From the NCBI RefSeq assembly GCF_000333015.1, contig NZ_BANT01000036.1, positions 1-58,622 of the forward strand: a stretch of DNA of 58,622 nucleotides, given 5' to 3'. A program made the translations under genes and the position numbers. Shown piece by piece: positions 15,832-25,017 of this stretch (within the stretch, counting starts at the first letter, position 1; every line of letters begins with the position of its first letter). The DNA comes from Gordonia hirsuta DSM 44140 = NBRC 16056. Lineage in GTDB: Bacteria > Actinomycetota > Actinomycetes > Mycobacteriales > Mycobacteriaceae. A model generated the notes under the pieces. The model ran no database searches and was not told where the DNA came from. It worked only from the letters and a program-made list of their open reading frames with translations.

Positions 15832-18800
15832 TTACTTGCCGGGCCGCTTCTTGCCTCCCGGCATACCGAAGCCCTTGGCCTTGCCTTCGGTGGCTGCAGT
15901 CTCGGCGGCCGCGGTCTCGGCGGCGATCGCCTCGTCGGCGACCTCGGCGACCGACTCGGCGGCCTCGCCTGCGGCGGTGTCCTCGGTGGCGGGTGCGTCA
16001 GCGAGGGTGGTGTCCTCGATCGGCTCGGCCTCGGGAACCGCGGCAGCCTCCTCGGCCGGTGCGGCAGCCGGCTTGGCGGCACCGGGCTTCTTGAGTCCGC
16101 CGCCGGGCTTCTTCAGGCCGCCGGCCATACCGAAGCCCTTCGCCTTGCCTTCGGTGGCTGCGGTCTCGGCCGCCTCCGAGGTCTGCTGCTCCTGCGCGGC
16201 CTCGGCCATCGCGGCCGCACCGGGATCGACGGCCTCGATCTCTTCGGCGACCGCCTCGTCCACCGGTGCCGGTTCAGCCGGCGCCGCGGCGGGTTTGGCG
16301 CCACCGGGCTTCTTGACGCCCGGCTTCTTCAGGCCACCGGCCATACCGAAGCCCTTGGCCTTGCCCTCGGTCGGCGCGGTCGTGGTGACACCGCCCTCGG
16401 CTTCGGCAGAGGTTTCGACCGGCTGCGCCGGTGCCTCGGTCGCCGGAGCACTGGCCTGCGGTGCAGCAGCGGCACCCGGCTTCTTCAGACCACCCGGCTT
16501 CTTCAGACCGCCGGGCTTCTTGAGTCCACCCTTCGGGGCACCCAGACCACCGGCTGCCGGCGTGGCCGGAGTCGCGGTCTCGGCAGCCGCGGCCGGAGCG
16601 GCCCCGCCCGGCTTCTTCAGGCCGCCGGGCTTCTTCAGGCCGCCGGGCTTCTGCAGGCCACCCTTGGGAGCCAGACCACCTGCGGCGGCAGGCTTGGGTG
16701 CAGCGGCCGGTGCGGCCGCGGCCGCCGGTGCGGCAGCCTTGACCGGTTCGGGTTCGGGTTCCGGCTCGGGCTTGGCCTTGGGGATCGGGCCGTGGAAGTT
16801 GGTGCCGCGCGTGGTCTCGATGGCCTGGGCGCGCTTGACGCCTTCCAGGATCATCTGGGCCACATCGACGACCTCGACCTTGTCTTCCGTCTCGGTGCCG
16901 GCCGTCTGGGCGTCGACACCGTCGGTCAGCATCACGCGGCAGAAGGGGCAGCCGGTCGCGATCAGCTTGGTGTCGCCGTTCTCCGACGATTTGGTGGTCG
17001 AGAGCGTGTCGAGCGCCTCGTCGACGCGGTCGACGTTGATGCGCTTGCCGACCTGCTCCTCCATCCACATGCGGGCACCACCGGCGCCACAGCACATCGA
17101 GCGCGAGCCGTGACGCGGCATCTCGGTGAGAGTGGAGCCGGAGGCCTCCATCAGTTCACGTGGGGCGTCGTAGATGTCGTTGTGCCGACCCAGGTAGCAG
17201 GGGTCGTGGTAGGTGACCTCACGGCCGCCGATCGGGGCGACGGTCACCAGGCGCTTCTCGCGCACCAGCCGGTTGAGCAGCTGGGTGTGGTGGACCACCT
17301 CGTACTTGCCGGCGGCGACCTCACCGCCGCCGAGTTCGGCGACCTGCGGGTACTCGTTGTAGATCGCGTTGAAGCAGTGCGCACAGGTCACGACGATCTT
17401 GCGGCGCTGCTGCGGGGCGGTGCCGAACAGTTCGTTGAAGGTCTCGATGTTCTGCTGCGCCAGCATCTGGAACAGGAACTCGTTACCGGCGCGGCGGGCC
17501 GAGTCGCCGGTGCAGGTCTCGCCCTGGCCCAGGACCATGAAGTCCACGGCGGCGATGTTCAGCAGTTCGGCCACAGCCTTGGTGGTCTTCTTGGCGCGGT
17601 CCTCGTAGGCGCCGGCGCAGCCGACCCAGAAGAGGTACTCGTAGCCCTCGAAGGATTCGACGTCCTGGCCGTAGACCGGAACGTGGAAGTCCAGCTCATC
17701 GATCCAGGCGGTGCGCTGGGACTGGTTCTGGCCCCACGGGTTGCCCTTGTTCTCCAGGTTCTTGAACAGGCCGGCCAGCTCGGTCGGGAAGTCCGATTCG
17801 ATCAGAACCTGGTAGCGGCGCATATCGATGAAGTGGTCGATGTGCTCGATGTCGACCGGGCACTGCTCGACGCAGGCACCACAGGTGGTACAGCTCCACA
17901 GGGCTTCGGCGTCGATGACGGCGCCGGTGGTGCCCTCGGAGTCGCCGACCAGCTTGCGGTCGGCCATCGCGCGGGCCTCGGCGGGGATCTTGGCCAGGGC
18001 GGCCTCGTCCGGGTTTCCGTCGGCGTCGACCAGGCCGACCTCGTTGCCCTCCATGTCCTTCTTGCCGCCGGCGATCAGATAGGGCGCAGCGCCCAGCGCC
18101 TGGTCTCGCAGCGACATCATCATCAGCTTGGGCGAGAGCGGCTTGCCGGTGTTCCAGGCCGGGCACTGGCTCTGGCAGCGGCCGCACTCGGTACAGGTGG
18201 TGAAATCCAGCAGGCCCTTCCAGCTGAAGTCGTCGATCTTGCCGGCGCCGAACGAGTCGGCGTCGGGATCGGCGTTCTCCATCTCCAGCACCTTGCCGTT
18301 GCTGGTCATCGGCTTCAGGGCGCCCAGGGCCGGACGGCCGTCGGACTCACGCTTGAAGAAGATGTTCGGGAAGGCCGAGAAGCGGTGCCAGGCGACGCCC
18401 CAGTCGATGTTGTAACCGACCACGGCCAGCCAGATCATGCCGCTCATCAGCTTGATGACGGCGGCGCCGGTGACCCAGTAGGTGGAGCAGCCAGCGAACA
18501 GCTCGGCGAAGTAGTGGGTGAAGAACGACGTCCAGATCGGCGGATTCTCCAGGCCGGAGGCGATCTTGAAGGTCTTCACGAAGATCATGCCCAGGCCCTC
18601 GATCAGGACCACGAGCTCGACGAAGTAGGCGGCGCGGAAGTCCGAACCGGTGAACCGGGACAGGCGCTTGGGCATCCGCGGGCTGTTGAGCTGGCGGATG
18701 ATGATCAGGGTGGTGATACCGATGACGGTGCCCAGGCCGAGGATCTCGTCGGCGAAGATGTAGATGTTCCAGGAGCCGATGATGGGCCAGTGGAAGCTCG

Positions 18801-19095
18801 GGTCGAAGATCTGGCCGTAGGCCTCGAACCAGAAGATGGCACCGAGCAGGAAGCCGAACATGACCAGCCAGTGCGCCCAGCCGACCGTCCGGAACTTCAC
18901 CATCCGGGTGTGGCCGACGAACTCCTTGAGCATGGTCCACAGGCGTGAGACCGGGTGCGCGAAGCGGTTCTTCTCGACCTTCTCGCCCTGGGCGATCGCG
19001 CGGACCATCTGGCCGACGCCCCGCAAGAAGATCGCCCAGCAGAAGAGACTGATGATCGCTGCGATCGTTCCGATCACAACCGTGGTGGTCGTCAT
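15832..19095 (-). CDS. Large membrane-bound Fe-S (heterodisulfide-reductase-like) oxidoreductase with KKPG-repeat tail
   Basis: 1087 residues, related to mycobacterial Rv0338c. Membrane helices occupy ~1-250 (an NarI/HdrE-like segment). Two 4Fe-4S motifs follow: CTECGRCQSQCP and CTTCGACVEQCP. Then come CCG-type domains with HDPCYLGRHNDIYD, CCGAGGARMW and CPFCRVML. It probably moves electrons between the quinone pool and an unknown cytosolic partner. From ~770 to the end the chain is Ala/Pro/Glu-rich, with eleven KKPG-type units and three EGKAKGFGM blocks. The tail has no cysteines and is probably disordered and basic at its repeats. The start is ATG 19095. Same neighbour (aminotransferase) as in mycobacteria. 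Confidence 0.93.
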   Translation of the reverse strand: MTTTTVVIGTIAAIISLFCWAIFLRGVGQMVRAIAQGEKVEKNRFAHPVSRLWTMLKEFVGHTRMVKFRTVGWAHWLVMFGFLLGAIFWFEAYGQIFDPSFHWPIIGSWNIYIFADEILGLGTVIGITTLIIIRQLNSPRMPKRLSRFTGSDFRAAYFVELVVLIEGLGMIFVKTFKIASGLENPPIWTSFFTHYFAELFAGCSTYWVTGAAVIKLMSGMIWLAVVGYNIDWGVAWHRFSAFPNIFFKRESDGRPALGALKPMTSNGKVLEMENADPDADSFGAGKIDDFSWKGLLDFTTCTECGRCQSQCPAWNTGKPLSPKLMMMSLRDQALGAAPYLIAGGKKDMEGNEVGLVDADGNPDEAALAKIPAEARAMADRKLVGDSEGTTGAVIDAEALWSCTTCGACVEQCPVDIEHIDHFIDMRRYQVLIESDFPTELAGLFKNLENKGNPWGQNQSQRTAWIDELDFHVPVYGQDVESFEGYEYLFWVGCAGAYEDRAKKTTKAVAELLNIAAVDFMVLGQGETCTGDSARRAGNEFLFQMLAQQNIETFNELFGTAPQQRRKIVVTCAHCFNAIYNEYPQVAELGGGEVAAGKYEVVHHTQLLNRLVREKRLVTVAPIGGREVTYHDPCYLGRHNDIYDAPRELMEASGSTLTEMPRHGSRSMCCGAGGARMWMEEQVGKRINVDRVDEALDTLSTTKSSENGDTKLIATGCPFCRVMLTDGVDAQTAGTETEDKVEVVDVAQMILEGVKRAQAIETTRGTNFHGPIPKAKPEPEPEPEPVKAAAPAAAAAPAAAPKPAAAGGLAPKGGLQKPGGLKKPGGLKKPGGAAPAAAAETATPATPAAGGLGAPKGGLKKPGGLKKPGGLKKPGAAAAPQASAPATEAPAQPVETSAEAEGGVTTTAPTEGKAKGFGMAGGLKKPGVKKPGGAKPAAAPAEPAPVDEAVAEEIEAVDPGAAAMAEAAQEQQTSEAAETAATEGKAKGFGMAGGLKKPGGGLKKPGAAKPAAAPAEEAAAVPEAEPIEDTTLADAPATEDTAAGEAAESVAEVADEAIAAETAAAETAATEGKAKGFGMPGGKKRPGK

Positions 19096-19220
19096 GGAAA
19101 GTCCCGGCCTTTCTTTCAGGTCACTACCACAGCTCGACGCCGTGCCCACCGGAGGCATCGGCACAAGCCCAGTCGTCTGTTACGGCTTACCGTAGAGGTT
19201 CAGCAGTGTTCTCCGCTGCC

Positions 19221-19234
19221 AAGGTATGCCTAAC
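19221..19234 (-). promoter_or_regulatory. Possible DtxR/IdeR iron-box-like site upstream of the Fe-S reductase
   Basis: On the minus strand GTTAGGCATACCTT matches the half of the DtxR/IdeR consensus running GTTAGGCTAACCTAA at about 11 of 15 positions. It is ~125 bases upstream of the Fe-S reductase start. A TACGG-CTTA-CCGTA palindrome sits between the two (19181-19194). The interval 19096-19332 holds no gene. Confidence 0.3.
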
Positions 19235-19332
19235 TCGGCAGGTGAGAACGGCTTGACGCCAGATGTTACCGACGAGTAACCATGGGGATCCAGTGATCCG
19301 GGTCCGGTGTGGCGCAGGTCATCGGCCGGCCG

Positions 19333-20730
19333 TCAGGCGCCGGTGAGCGGCTCCATCTCTTCCAGCTCGATCAGCGCGGTCTCCAGGTGATCGAGCATGC
19401 GCTGCAGGCTGGGTACCTGAGCGCGGGCCCCGGCCAGACCGAAGCAGGTCTTGCCGCCGATGCTGGTGATGGTGATGTTGAGGGCTTGACCCTCGACGGG
19501 GATGGAGGCCGGATAGCAGCCGTCGAGGCGGGCGCCGTTCCAGTACAGGGGCTCGTCCTGGGCGGGCACGGTGGAGATCACCAGGTTGAACCCCTGCGGG
19601 GTGTAGCCGGCGGTGCCGGGCACCAGCGACAGGGCCAGCGGCCAGATGTTGGCTGCCCCCAGGGCCAGCTGCTGCAGCGGCGGCAGGCTGCGCACAACAT
19701 CCTTGGCGCTGTTGGTGGAGGCGTGGATCTCCCGGACGCGTTCGGCCGGGTCGGGCACGTCGGTGGCCAGCTTCGCCAGGATCGCGGTGACCGAGTTGCC
19801 GTGGCTGTGTTCATCGTGCAGGGACACCGGGACCATGGCGACCAGCGAATCGTCGGGCAGGCTGTCGTGCTCGTCGAGGTAGGACCGCAGCGCACCCGAG
19901 CACATGGTCAGGATGACGTCGTTGACGGTGATGCCGTGGCGGGCGGCGGCGGCCCGGATCCGCTCGGTCGGCCAGTCCTGGGCGGCGAAGCGGCGGGCCG
20001 AGCCGATTGGGACGTTGAGCATGGTCTTGGGTGCGGGCACCATTGGCGGGGCGTAGTTGTCGTCGCGGACGCCGGACAGGGCGACCTTGGCCGCGGCCGG
20101 GGCCATGCCGATCACGTCGTCGGCGGTACGCACGACAGTCCCGGCGGTGTCGGTGACCCGGCCCAGCAGGCTCTTCTGCGGTGCGGGCGGACGGGGTTTG
20201 CGCTTTCTGCGCAGCTTCTTGTCCCAGAAGGCGGTGCCGGAGCGGTCGTCGGGGTCGGTGGTGAGGAACCGCTGCAGGACGCGCAGGGCGGTGACGCCGT
20301 CGACCACCGAGTGGTGGATCTTGGAGAACACGCCCAGCCGGCCGTCGGCCAGGCCCTCGATGATGTGTACCTCCCACATCGGCTTGGACCGGTCGAGCAG
20401 CGTGCCGTGGTTGAGGGATACATACCGCAGCAGGTCCAGGATCGCGCCGGGACGGGGCAGGGCGATGCGCCGGACGTGGTAGTCCAGGTCGAGGTCGTCG
20501 GCCTGCTGCCAGGCGAGGTAGCCGGCCACGCGCGCCGGGGCGGCGGGCCGCTTGAGGAAGGTCTCGTCGATGTCGGTGGCCGAGACCAGCGCCTCGTGGA
20601 GTTCGTCGGCCAGTTCGGCGGCGGTCTGGCCCTCGCGCGGGACAAACAGCTGCAGTCCCCCGACGTGCATCGGCTGGTCGCGGGTCTCGGCGATCAGGAA
20701 CATCGACTCGGTCGGCGGAATGAGTTTCAT
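19333..20730 (-). CDS. Wax ester synthase/diacylglycerol acyltransferase (WS/DGAT), copy 1
   Basis: 465 residues. Transfers acyl from acyl-CoA to diacylglycerol or a fatty alcohol for storage lipid. The catalytic HHxxxDG is present as IHHSVVDGV (~residue 135). The start motif PPTESMFLIAETRDQPMHVGGLQLF and the later NVPIGSARRFAAQDW and PxGFNLVISTVP are family hallmarks. Membrane-associated, cytosolic side. It lies 66 bases downstream of a same-strand paralogue starting at 22236, so the pair is likely co-transcribed. Confidence 0.96.
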   Translation of the reverse strand: MKLIPPTESMFLIAETRDQPMHVGGLQLFVPREGQTAAELADELHEALVSATDIDETFLKRPAAPARVAGYLAWQQADDLDLDYHVRRIALPRPGAILDLLRYVSLNHGTLLDRSKPMWEVHIIEGLADGRLGVFSKIHHSVVDGVTALRVLQRFLTTDPDDRSGTAFWDKKLRRKRKPRPPAPQKSLLGRVTDTAGTVVRTADDVIGMAPAAAKVALSGVRDDNYAPPMVPAPKTMLNVPIGSARRFAAQDWPTERIRAAAARHGITVNDVILTMCSGALRSYLDEHDSLPDDSLVAMVPVSLHDEHSHGNSVTAILAKLATDVPDPAERVREIHASTNSAKDVVRSLPPLQQLALGAANIWPLALSLVPGTAGYTPQGFNLVISTVPAQDEPLYWNGARLDGCYPASIPVEGQALNITITSIGGKTCFGLAGARAQVPSLQRMLDHLETALIELEEMEPLTGA

Positions 20731-20796
20731 CGGGTGTGCGACCTCTTTCGCTGGTGGGAGTTCTCGCTGTTCAGGGGTGTGGCCGAGCGGTGAATT

Positions 20797-22236
20797 CTAG
20801 CGCCGCCGGGAGGGTTCGGGGTTATCCGGGGACGCCGGGGCGATCGACGGGATCTGCTCCAGCTCGACCAGGGCGGCCTCGAAGTGGTCGAGGATGCGCT
20901 GCAGCCGGGGCAGCTGGGCGCGGGCGCCGATGACCCCGAGGTTCACCTTGCCGCCGACGGTGGTGACGGTGATGTTCATCGCCAGGCCCTCCATCGCGAT
21001 GGACACCGGATACGTGCCGTCCAGGCGGGCGCCGTTCCAGTACTGCGGTTCCTCCGGGCCGGGCACACTGGAGATGATCAGGTTGAACCCGCGCGGGGTG
21101 TAGTTGACGAAGCCGGGCACCGGCGCGAACGCCAGCGGCCAGACGTTCGCCGCGCCCAGGGCCAGGGACTGCAGCGGCTTGAGTTTGCGGACCACGAGTT
21201 TGGCGCTGGTGGTCGAGCGTACGATCTCCTGCAGCCGCTGCGCGGGATCGGCGACGTCGGTGGCCATGCGCACGATGATCGCGGTGACCGCGTTGCCGTC
21301 GTCGCCGGGCTGGTCGTGCAGGGAGACCGGCACCATCGCGTTGAGCGACTCTTCCGGCAGCGGCGCCTGGTCGGCCAGGTAGCGGCGCAGTGCGCCCGAG
21401 CACATGGCGATCAGGACGTCGTTGAAGGTGACGCGGTGACGACGGGCCACGGCGCGCAGCCGCTCGATCGGCCAGTCCTGGGCGGCGAAGCGACGCGCCG
21501 AGCCGATGGGCACGTTCAGCACGGTCGACGGCGCCTGCTGCAGGGGTGCGACGAAGTCTCTGTCGAGCACGCCGACCATCGCGACCTTGGCCGCGGCCGG
21601 GGCCAGGCCGATCAGGTCGTCGGCGGTGCTCAGCGCCGAGCCGAGTGCACCGGTGAGGCGCTGGGCCAGGGTCTTGGCCGGTGCGGGTGTGCGCCGGCGG
21701 CGTCGTCGCCGGGTGATCTCTTTGTCCCAGAACGCGGTGCCGGTGCGGTCGTCGGGGTCGGGGCTCAGGGTGCGCTGCAGAATGCGCAGCGCGGTGACGC
21801 CGTCGGCCAGGGAGTGGTGGATCTTGGTGTACAGGGCGACGCGGCCGTCGGTGAGGCCCTCGATGATGTGGACCTCCCACATCGGGCGCGAGCGGTCGAG
21901 CAGCGCGCCGTGGCTGAGGGAGACATAGCGCAGCAGGTTCTTGATGCTGCCCGGGCGGGGCAGGACGATGCGCCGGACGTGGTAGTCGAAGTCGATGTCG
22001 TGCGCGTGCTGCCAGGCGGTGTAGCCGGCGATGCTGGCCGGGGAGGCGGGACGTTTGAGGAACAGGTCCTGGATGTCGGTGGCCGCCCGGAAGCGTTCGT
22101 AGATCTCTTCGGCCAGTTCTTCGGCGGTCTGGCCCTGCCGCGGAATGAACAGTTGCAGACCGCCCACGTGCATGGGCTGATCGCGGGTTTCGGCGATCAG
22201 GAACATGGACTGGGTCACCGGCATGTACTGCACCAC
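20797..22236 (-). CDS. Wax ester synthase/diacylglycerol acyltransferase (WS/DGAT), copy 2
   Basis: 479 residues, the upstream partner of the tandem pair. The catalytic motif is IHHSLADGV. The N-terminal VTQSMFLIAETRDQPMHVGG is nearly identical to copy 1, and differences accumulate mainly in the central linker (RRRRRRTPAPAKTLAQ versus a shorter Lys/Pro stretch). I keep the GTG start at 22236 because GGAGGAG lies seven bases upstream; ATG 22224 is an in-frame alternative. Copy order and similarity indicate tandem duplication, with possible specialisation for wax ester versus triacylglycerol. Divergent from the secreted protein gene at 22512. Confidence 0.96.
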   Translation of the reverse strand: MVQYMPVTQSMFLIAETRDQPMHVGGLQLFIPRQGQTAEELAEEIYERFRAATDIQDLFLKRPASPASIAGYTAWQHAHDIDFDYHVRRIVLPRPGSIKNLLRYVSLSHGALLDRSRPMWEVHIIEGLTDGRVALYTKIHHSLADGVTALRILQRTLSPDPDDRTGTAFWDKEITRRRRRRRTPAPAKTLAQRLTGALGSALSTADDLIGLAPAAAKVAMVGVLDRDFVAPLQQAPSTVLNVPIGSARRFAAQDWPIERLRAVARRHRVTFNDVLIAMCSGALRRYLADQAPLPEESLNAMVPVSLHDQPGDDGNAVTAIIVRMATDVADPAQRLQEIVRSTTSAKLVVRKLKPLQSLALGAANVWPLAFAPVPGFVNYTPRGFNLIISSVPGPEEPQYWNGARLDGTYPVSIAMEGLAMNITVTTVGGKVNLGVIGARAQLPRLQRILDHFEAALVELEQIPSIAPASPDNPEPSRRR

Positions 22237-22511
22237 TGGGCCGCTCCTCCCCGGGACGGTCGTGCTCGATACCGAGACGACGCGATCGCTGCCGCCATTG
22301 TGGCATGGACCACAAGCGGACCGCAGTTCGGGGCGTCGTCACTGCCGTGCGCTGCATCGATGCGAGGGAGGGGCTCAATCGGGTGGCAGTCAATCGGGGG
22401 ACGATTGTCCGACACGCAACCTTTTCTGATTTACTGTGACACGGCCCACTCTCGGGCTAATCTCAACGCCGTCGGGGGACGCCAGAACCGAATAAAAAGG
22501 AACAACAACAC

Positions 22512-24269
22512 ATGGCCACCTCTATTAACCGCAGAAACCGCCGACGCCGTAAAGCGGGAGCCCTCGTCGCCGTCGGTGCGTCGGCGGCACTCATGGGCGG
22601 AGTGCTGGCACCCGCCGCGCCCGCGCAGGCGGCGCCGCTGTCGATCGGCGACTTCGGGATCCCCGGCATTTCACAAGCTTGTGACGCGGGAGACTCGACG
22701 GTCGCGACCGCGGGGAACGGCACCGGTACTCGAACGGCAGACTGTACCCAGGCGAGCCCGTGGCTCCTCGCACAGATCGGCGACGGCCTGCTGGGATTGG
22801 TTCTGCCCGACCTTGCCAATGTCATCACCTTGGGTGGCATGAACGGTGCGCTGGCCACCCGCGGACTGGAAGTCGAGGGAGACCCGCGGTTCTGGGATCC
22901 CGGCAACAAGACGAACATCTTCATCCCGGGCACTGCGACGATTGCCGGCAGCGGATACTCGACCGCCATCACCCTGTTGGGTGGTGAGTCTAAGGCGAAG
23001 GCCGACTACATCATGGCCGGCGCGATCGCACTAGCGGCGACAGGTGGCATCGCCAACGCTGACGCGCTCTTTGGCGTGAGTGTCGCGACTGCAGTGGGTC
23101 GCCCCGCATTGCTCTACCATTCGCTCCTCTTCGGAGACATCGGCGCACCGCGCATCGAGAATTCAGCAAAGGCCAAGAGCCTCCCGATGGGCTTCGCCAT
23201 CGCGAACTCGATGCTGACCCTCGATGAGATGATCGACCCTCTCTACAAGGAGGGCAGCAAGTACTACGTCGACAGGTACCGGACGTCTGCTGTGGCGCTC
23301 GGAGGCGTCGCTGCTGCCTTCCATGCGGTAGACGGAAGCCAGGGGGCAGTGTGTACGGCTGTCTATGCCGAAGCCCGGGTGCACGCGGACAAAGTTGGTC
23401 AAGACGGTGAAGTGAAGGGGACTCAACGCCAGAACTCCTGCACGAGCGTTCTTTTCATCTTCCAGAAGCAGCAGAACGTCGACGAGTACGGCGGGAACGT
23501 CGTCTACGCGATCAAGAACCCGTTCGATATGAATATGGTGTCGCCGTACGGTGACAACATCGCGAACTTCATCGTTGAGCTGCAGAAGATCATCGACGAG
23601 GTCGGCTCAGATATGGGACTTCCCTCGGTTCCGGGGCCGGTCATGGAACTGGTGGCCGGGAAGTTCGTGCCGGAGTTCAAGAGCGACATCGTTCGCATCG
23701 TCATGACACCGGACGGGCCGAAGTTGGGCTCGGGTCTCGGCGACTTCTTCAGCCGGATCTTTAGCGAGGACGGCATCGGCGGCCTGACTGGCGGCCTCGG
23801 CAACCTGTTCAACGGATTCAGTGGCCTGTTCAACCAGACATCCTTCTCTGCCAACCCGGCCGCGCGCTCGGTGAACATGCCGATCACGCTCGCAGATGTT
23901 GGCGCTGATCCGATCACTGCTCCGGCGATGTCGAAGACGATCAGCACCTCGACTCCTGCGGAACTGAAGTCCGAAACACAGGGCACCAGCACGGTCGAGC
24001 TGTCCACGCTCAGTGGTGACACCGGCACCGACCAGCAGCAGACGACCAAGACGGCGACGCCCGATACGACCCAGCCGGAGCTGAACGTCAGCCCGACCGA
24101 GACTCCGTCGACGCCGGACCCGGCGCCTGTGGTCACGGAAACGCCGACCGCGCCGTCGCCCAGCGACCAGGGCAGCGATACTTCGAACCCGTCGTCCGAG
24201 TCCGTGAACACCGGCAGTGACAGTGGTTCGGCGACGGCCTCTGAGCCTGAGCTCGCCAGTGTCGGCTAA
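22512..24269 (+). CDS. Secreted protein of unknown function with Ser/Thr/Pro-rich C-terminal tail
   Basis: 585 residues, not recognised. Residues 1-41 are a signal peptide: basic NRRNRRRRK, a hydrophobic core, and cleavage probably after AQA. Residues ~42-440 form a globular region with paired cysteines (C at QACDAG and TADCTQ; GAVCTAV and NSCTS) that may form disulphides, and a Gly/Phe-rich stretch (GGLTGGLGNLFNGFSGLF). The last ~130 residues are a Thr/Ser/Pro/Glu linker as in wall-spanning or glycosylated actinobacterial proteins. There is no LPxTG or TM segment. Codon use looks less GC-extreme than its neighbours. AAGGA lies 11 bases before the start, and a strong hairpin follows the stop. 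Confidence 0.85.
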   Translation: MATSINRRNRRRRKAGALVAVGASAALMGGVLAPAAPAQAAPLSIGDFGIPGISQACDAGDSTVATAGNGTGTRTADCTQASPWLLAQIGDGLLGLVLPDLANVITLGGMNGALATRGLEVEGDPRFWDPGNKTNIFIPGTATIAGSGYSTAITLLGGESKAKADYIMAGAIALAATGGIANADALFGVSVATAVGRPALLYHSLLFGDIGAPRIENSAKAKSLPMGFAIANSMLTLDEMIDPLYKEGSKYYVDRYRTSAVALGGVAAAFHAVDGSQGAVCTAVYAEARVHADKVGQDGEVKGTQRQNSCTSVLFIFQKQQNVDEYGGNVVYAIKNPFDMNMVSPYGDNIANFIVELQKIIDEVGSDMGLPSVPGPVMELVAGKFVPEFKSDIVRIVMTPDGPKLGSGLGDFFSRIFSEDGIGGLTGGLGNLFNGFSGLFNQTSFSANPAARSVNMPITLADVGADPITAPAMSKTISTSTPAELKSETQGTSTVELSTLSGDTGTDQQQTTKTATPDTTQPELNVSPTETPSTPDPAPVVTETPTAPSPSDQGSDTSNPSSESVNTGSDSGSATASEPELASVG

Positions 24270-24288
24270 GTAGTCACCCCGCGACCGT

Positions 24289-24325
24289 ATTCGGTCCGCT
24301 TCCCACGACGGGAAGCGGACCGAAT
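24289..24325 (+). terminator. Strong hairpin terminator after the secreted-protein gene
   Basis: A perfect 16-bp stem (ATTCGGTCCGCTTCCC and its complement) with a 5-base loop, 19 bases beyond the stop at 24269. No T-run, as is common in actinobacteria. The next gene starts 80 bases further on. Confidence 0.85.
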
Positions 24326-24405
24326 GCATCTGGGGCGCCCGGGCATCGTCGGACCTCAACACGACACCGCGCAGTCGACCGAACGCTCCGGACTACCGTG
24401 GGCGC

Positions 24406-25017
24406 GTGACCAGACGACGCCTCGGACTCCTCGCGCTGTGGGCGGTGGTGGCGCTGGAGTTGGCGGTGATCGTCAGTTCGGCGTGGACGCTCGGTGCCGG
24501 GGCGGGACGGGTGGTGCAGGCCGACCAGCTCCCGGCCGGCGCCCCGACCACCGCGATCGTGCTGGGCGCTAAGTCCGCCGACGGCGAGCCGGGCACGTAC
24601 CTGCGCAACCGGCTCGATGTAGCCGTCGACCTGTACCGCAGCGGCCAGGTGGACCGGATCATCGACTCCGGCAACGACTCCGACGATGCAGGCAACGAGG
24701 TCCAGGTGATGCGGACCTACCTGCAGGCCCACGGGATACCCGCGCAGCGCATCGTCGACGATCCGGCCGGCCTGAACACCGCGGCGACCTGTCGTCGTGC
24801 CGCGACCGAGTTCGGGGTGCACCGCGCGCTGATCGTCACCCAGGGATTTCACGTCGGCCGGGCGGTCGGACTGTGCCGCGCCGAAGGAATCGACGTGGTC
24901 GGCGTCATCGCCCCGTGTCAGGGGTGCACGGCGCTGTCGTTGGCTCGCAACTATGTGCGCGAGCCGCTACTGGCCCGCCCGCGCGCGGTCCTGACGGTGC
25001 TTACCACCAGCCGGTAG
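24406..25017 (+). CDS. YdcF/SanA/ElyC-type DUF218 membrane-anchored protein
   Basis: 203 residues with one N-terminal membrane anchor (LGLLALWAVVALELAVIVSSA) and a DUF218 domain. The family pattern is visible as AIVLGAKSADGEPGTYLRNRLDVAVDLY, IIDSGNDSDDAGNEVQVMRTYL and ALIVTQGFHVGRA. Relatives (SanA, ElyC) influence envelope barrier function and peptidoglycan or envelope carbohydrate. The GTG start at 24406 has no strong ribosome site. Its last 17 bases overlap the 3' end of the convergent acyltransferase gene. Function here is not known beyond family. Confidence 0.88.
   Translation: MTRRRLGLLALWAVVALELAVIVSSAWTLGAGAGRVVQADQLPAGAPTTAIVLGAKSADGEPGTYLRNRLDVAVDLYRSGQVDRIIDSGNDSDDAGNEVQVMRTYLQAHGIPAQRIVDDPAGLNTAATCRRAATEFGVHRALIVTQGFHVGRAVGLCRAEGIDVVGVIAPCQGCTALSLARNYVREPLLARPRAVLTVLTTSR

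Noticed and set aside
15664..18948. Open frame of 1094 codons antisense to the Fe-S reductase
   Set aside because: Produced by the GC-rich third positions of the real gene; Gly/Arg/Leu/Val low-complexity, no domains, and the opposite strand has clear Fe-S motifs.
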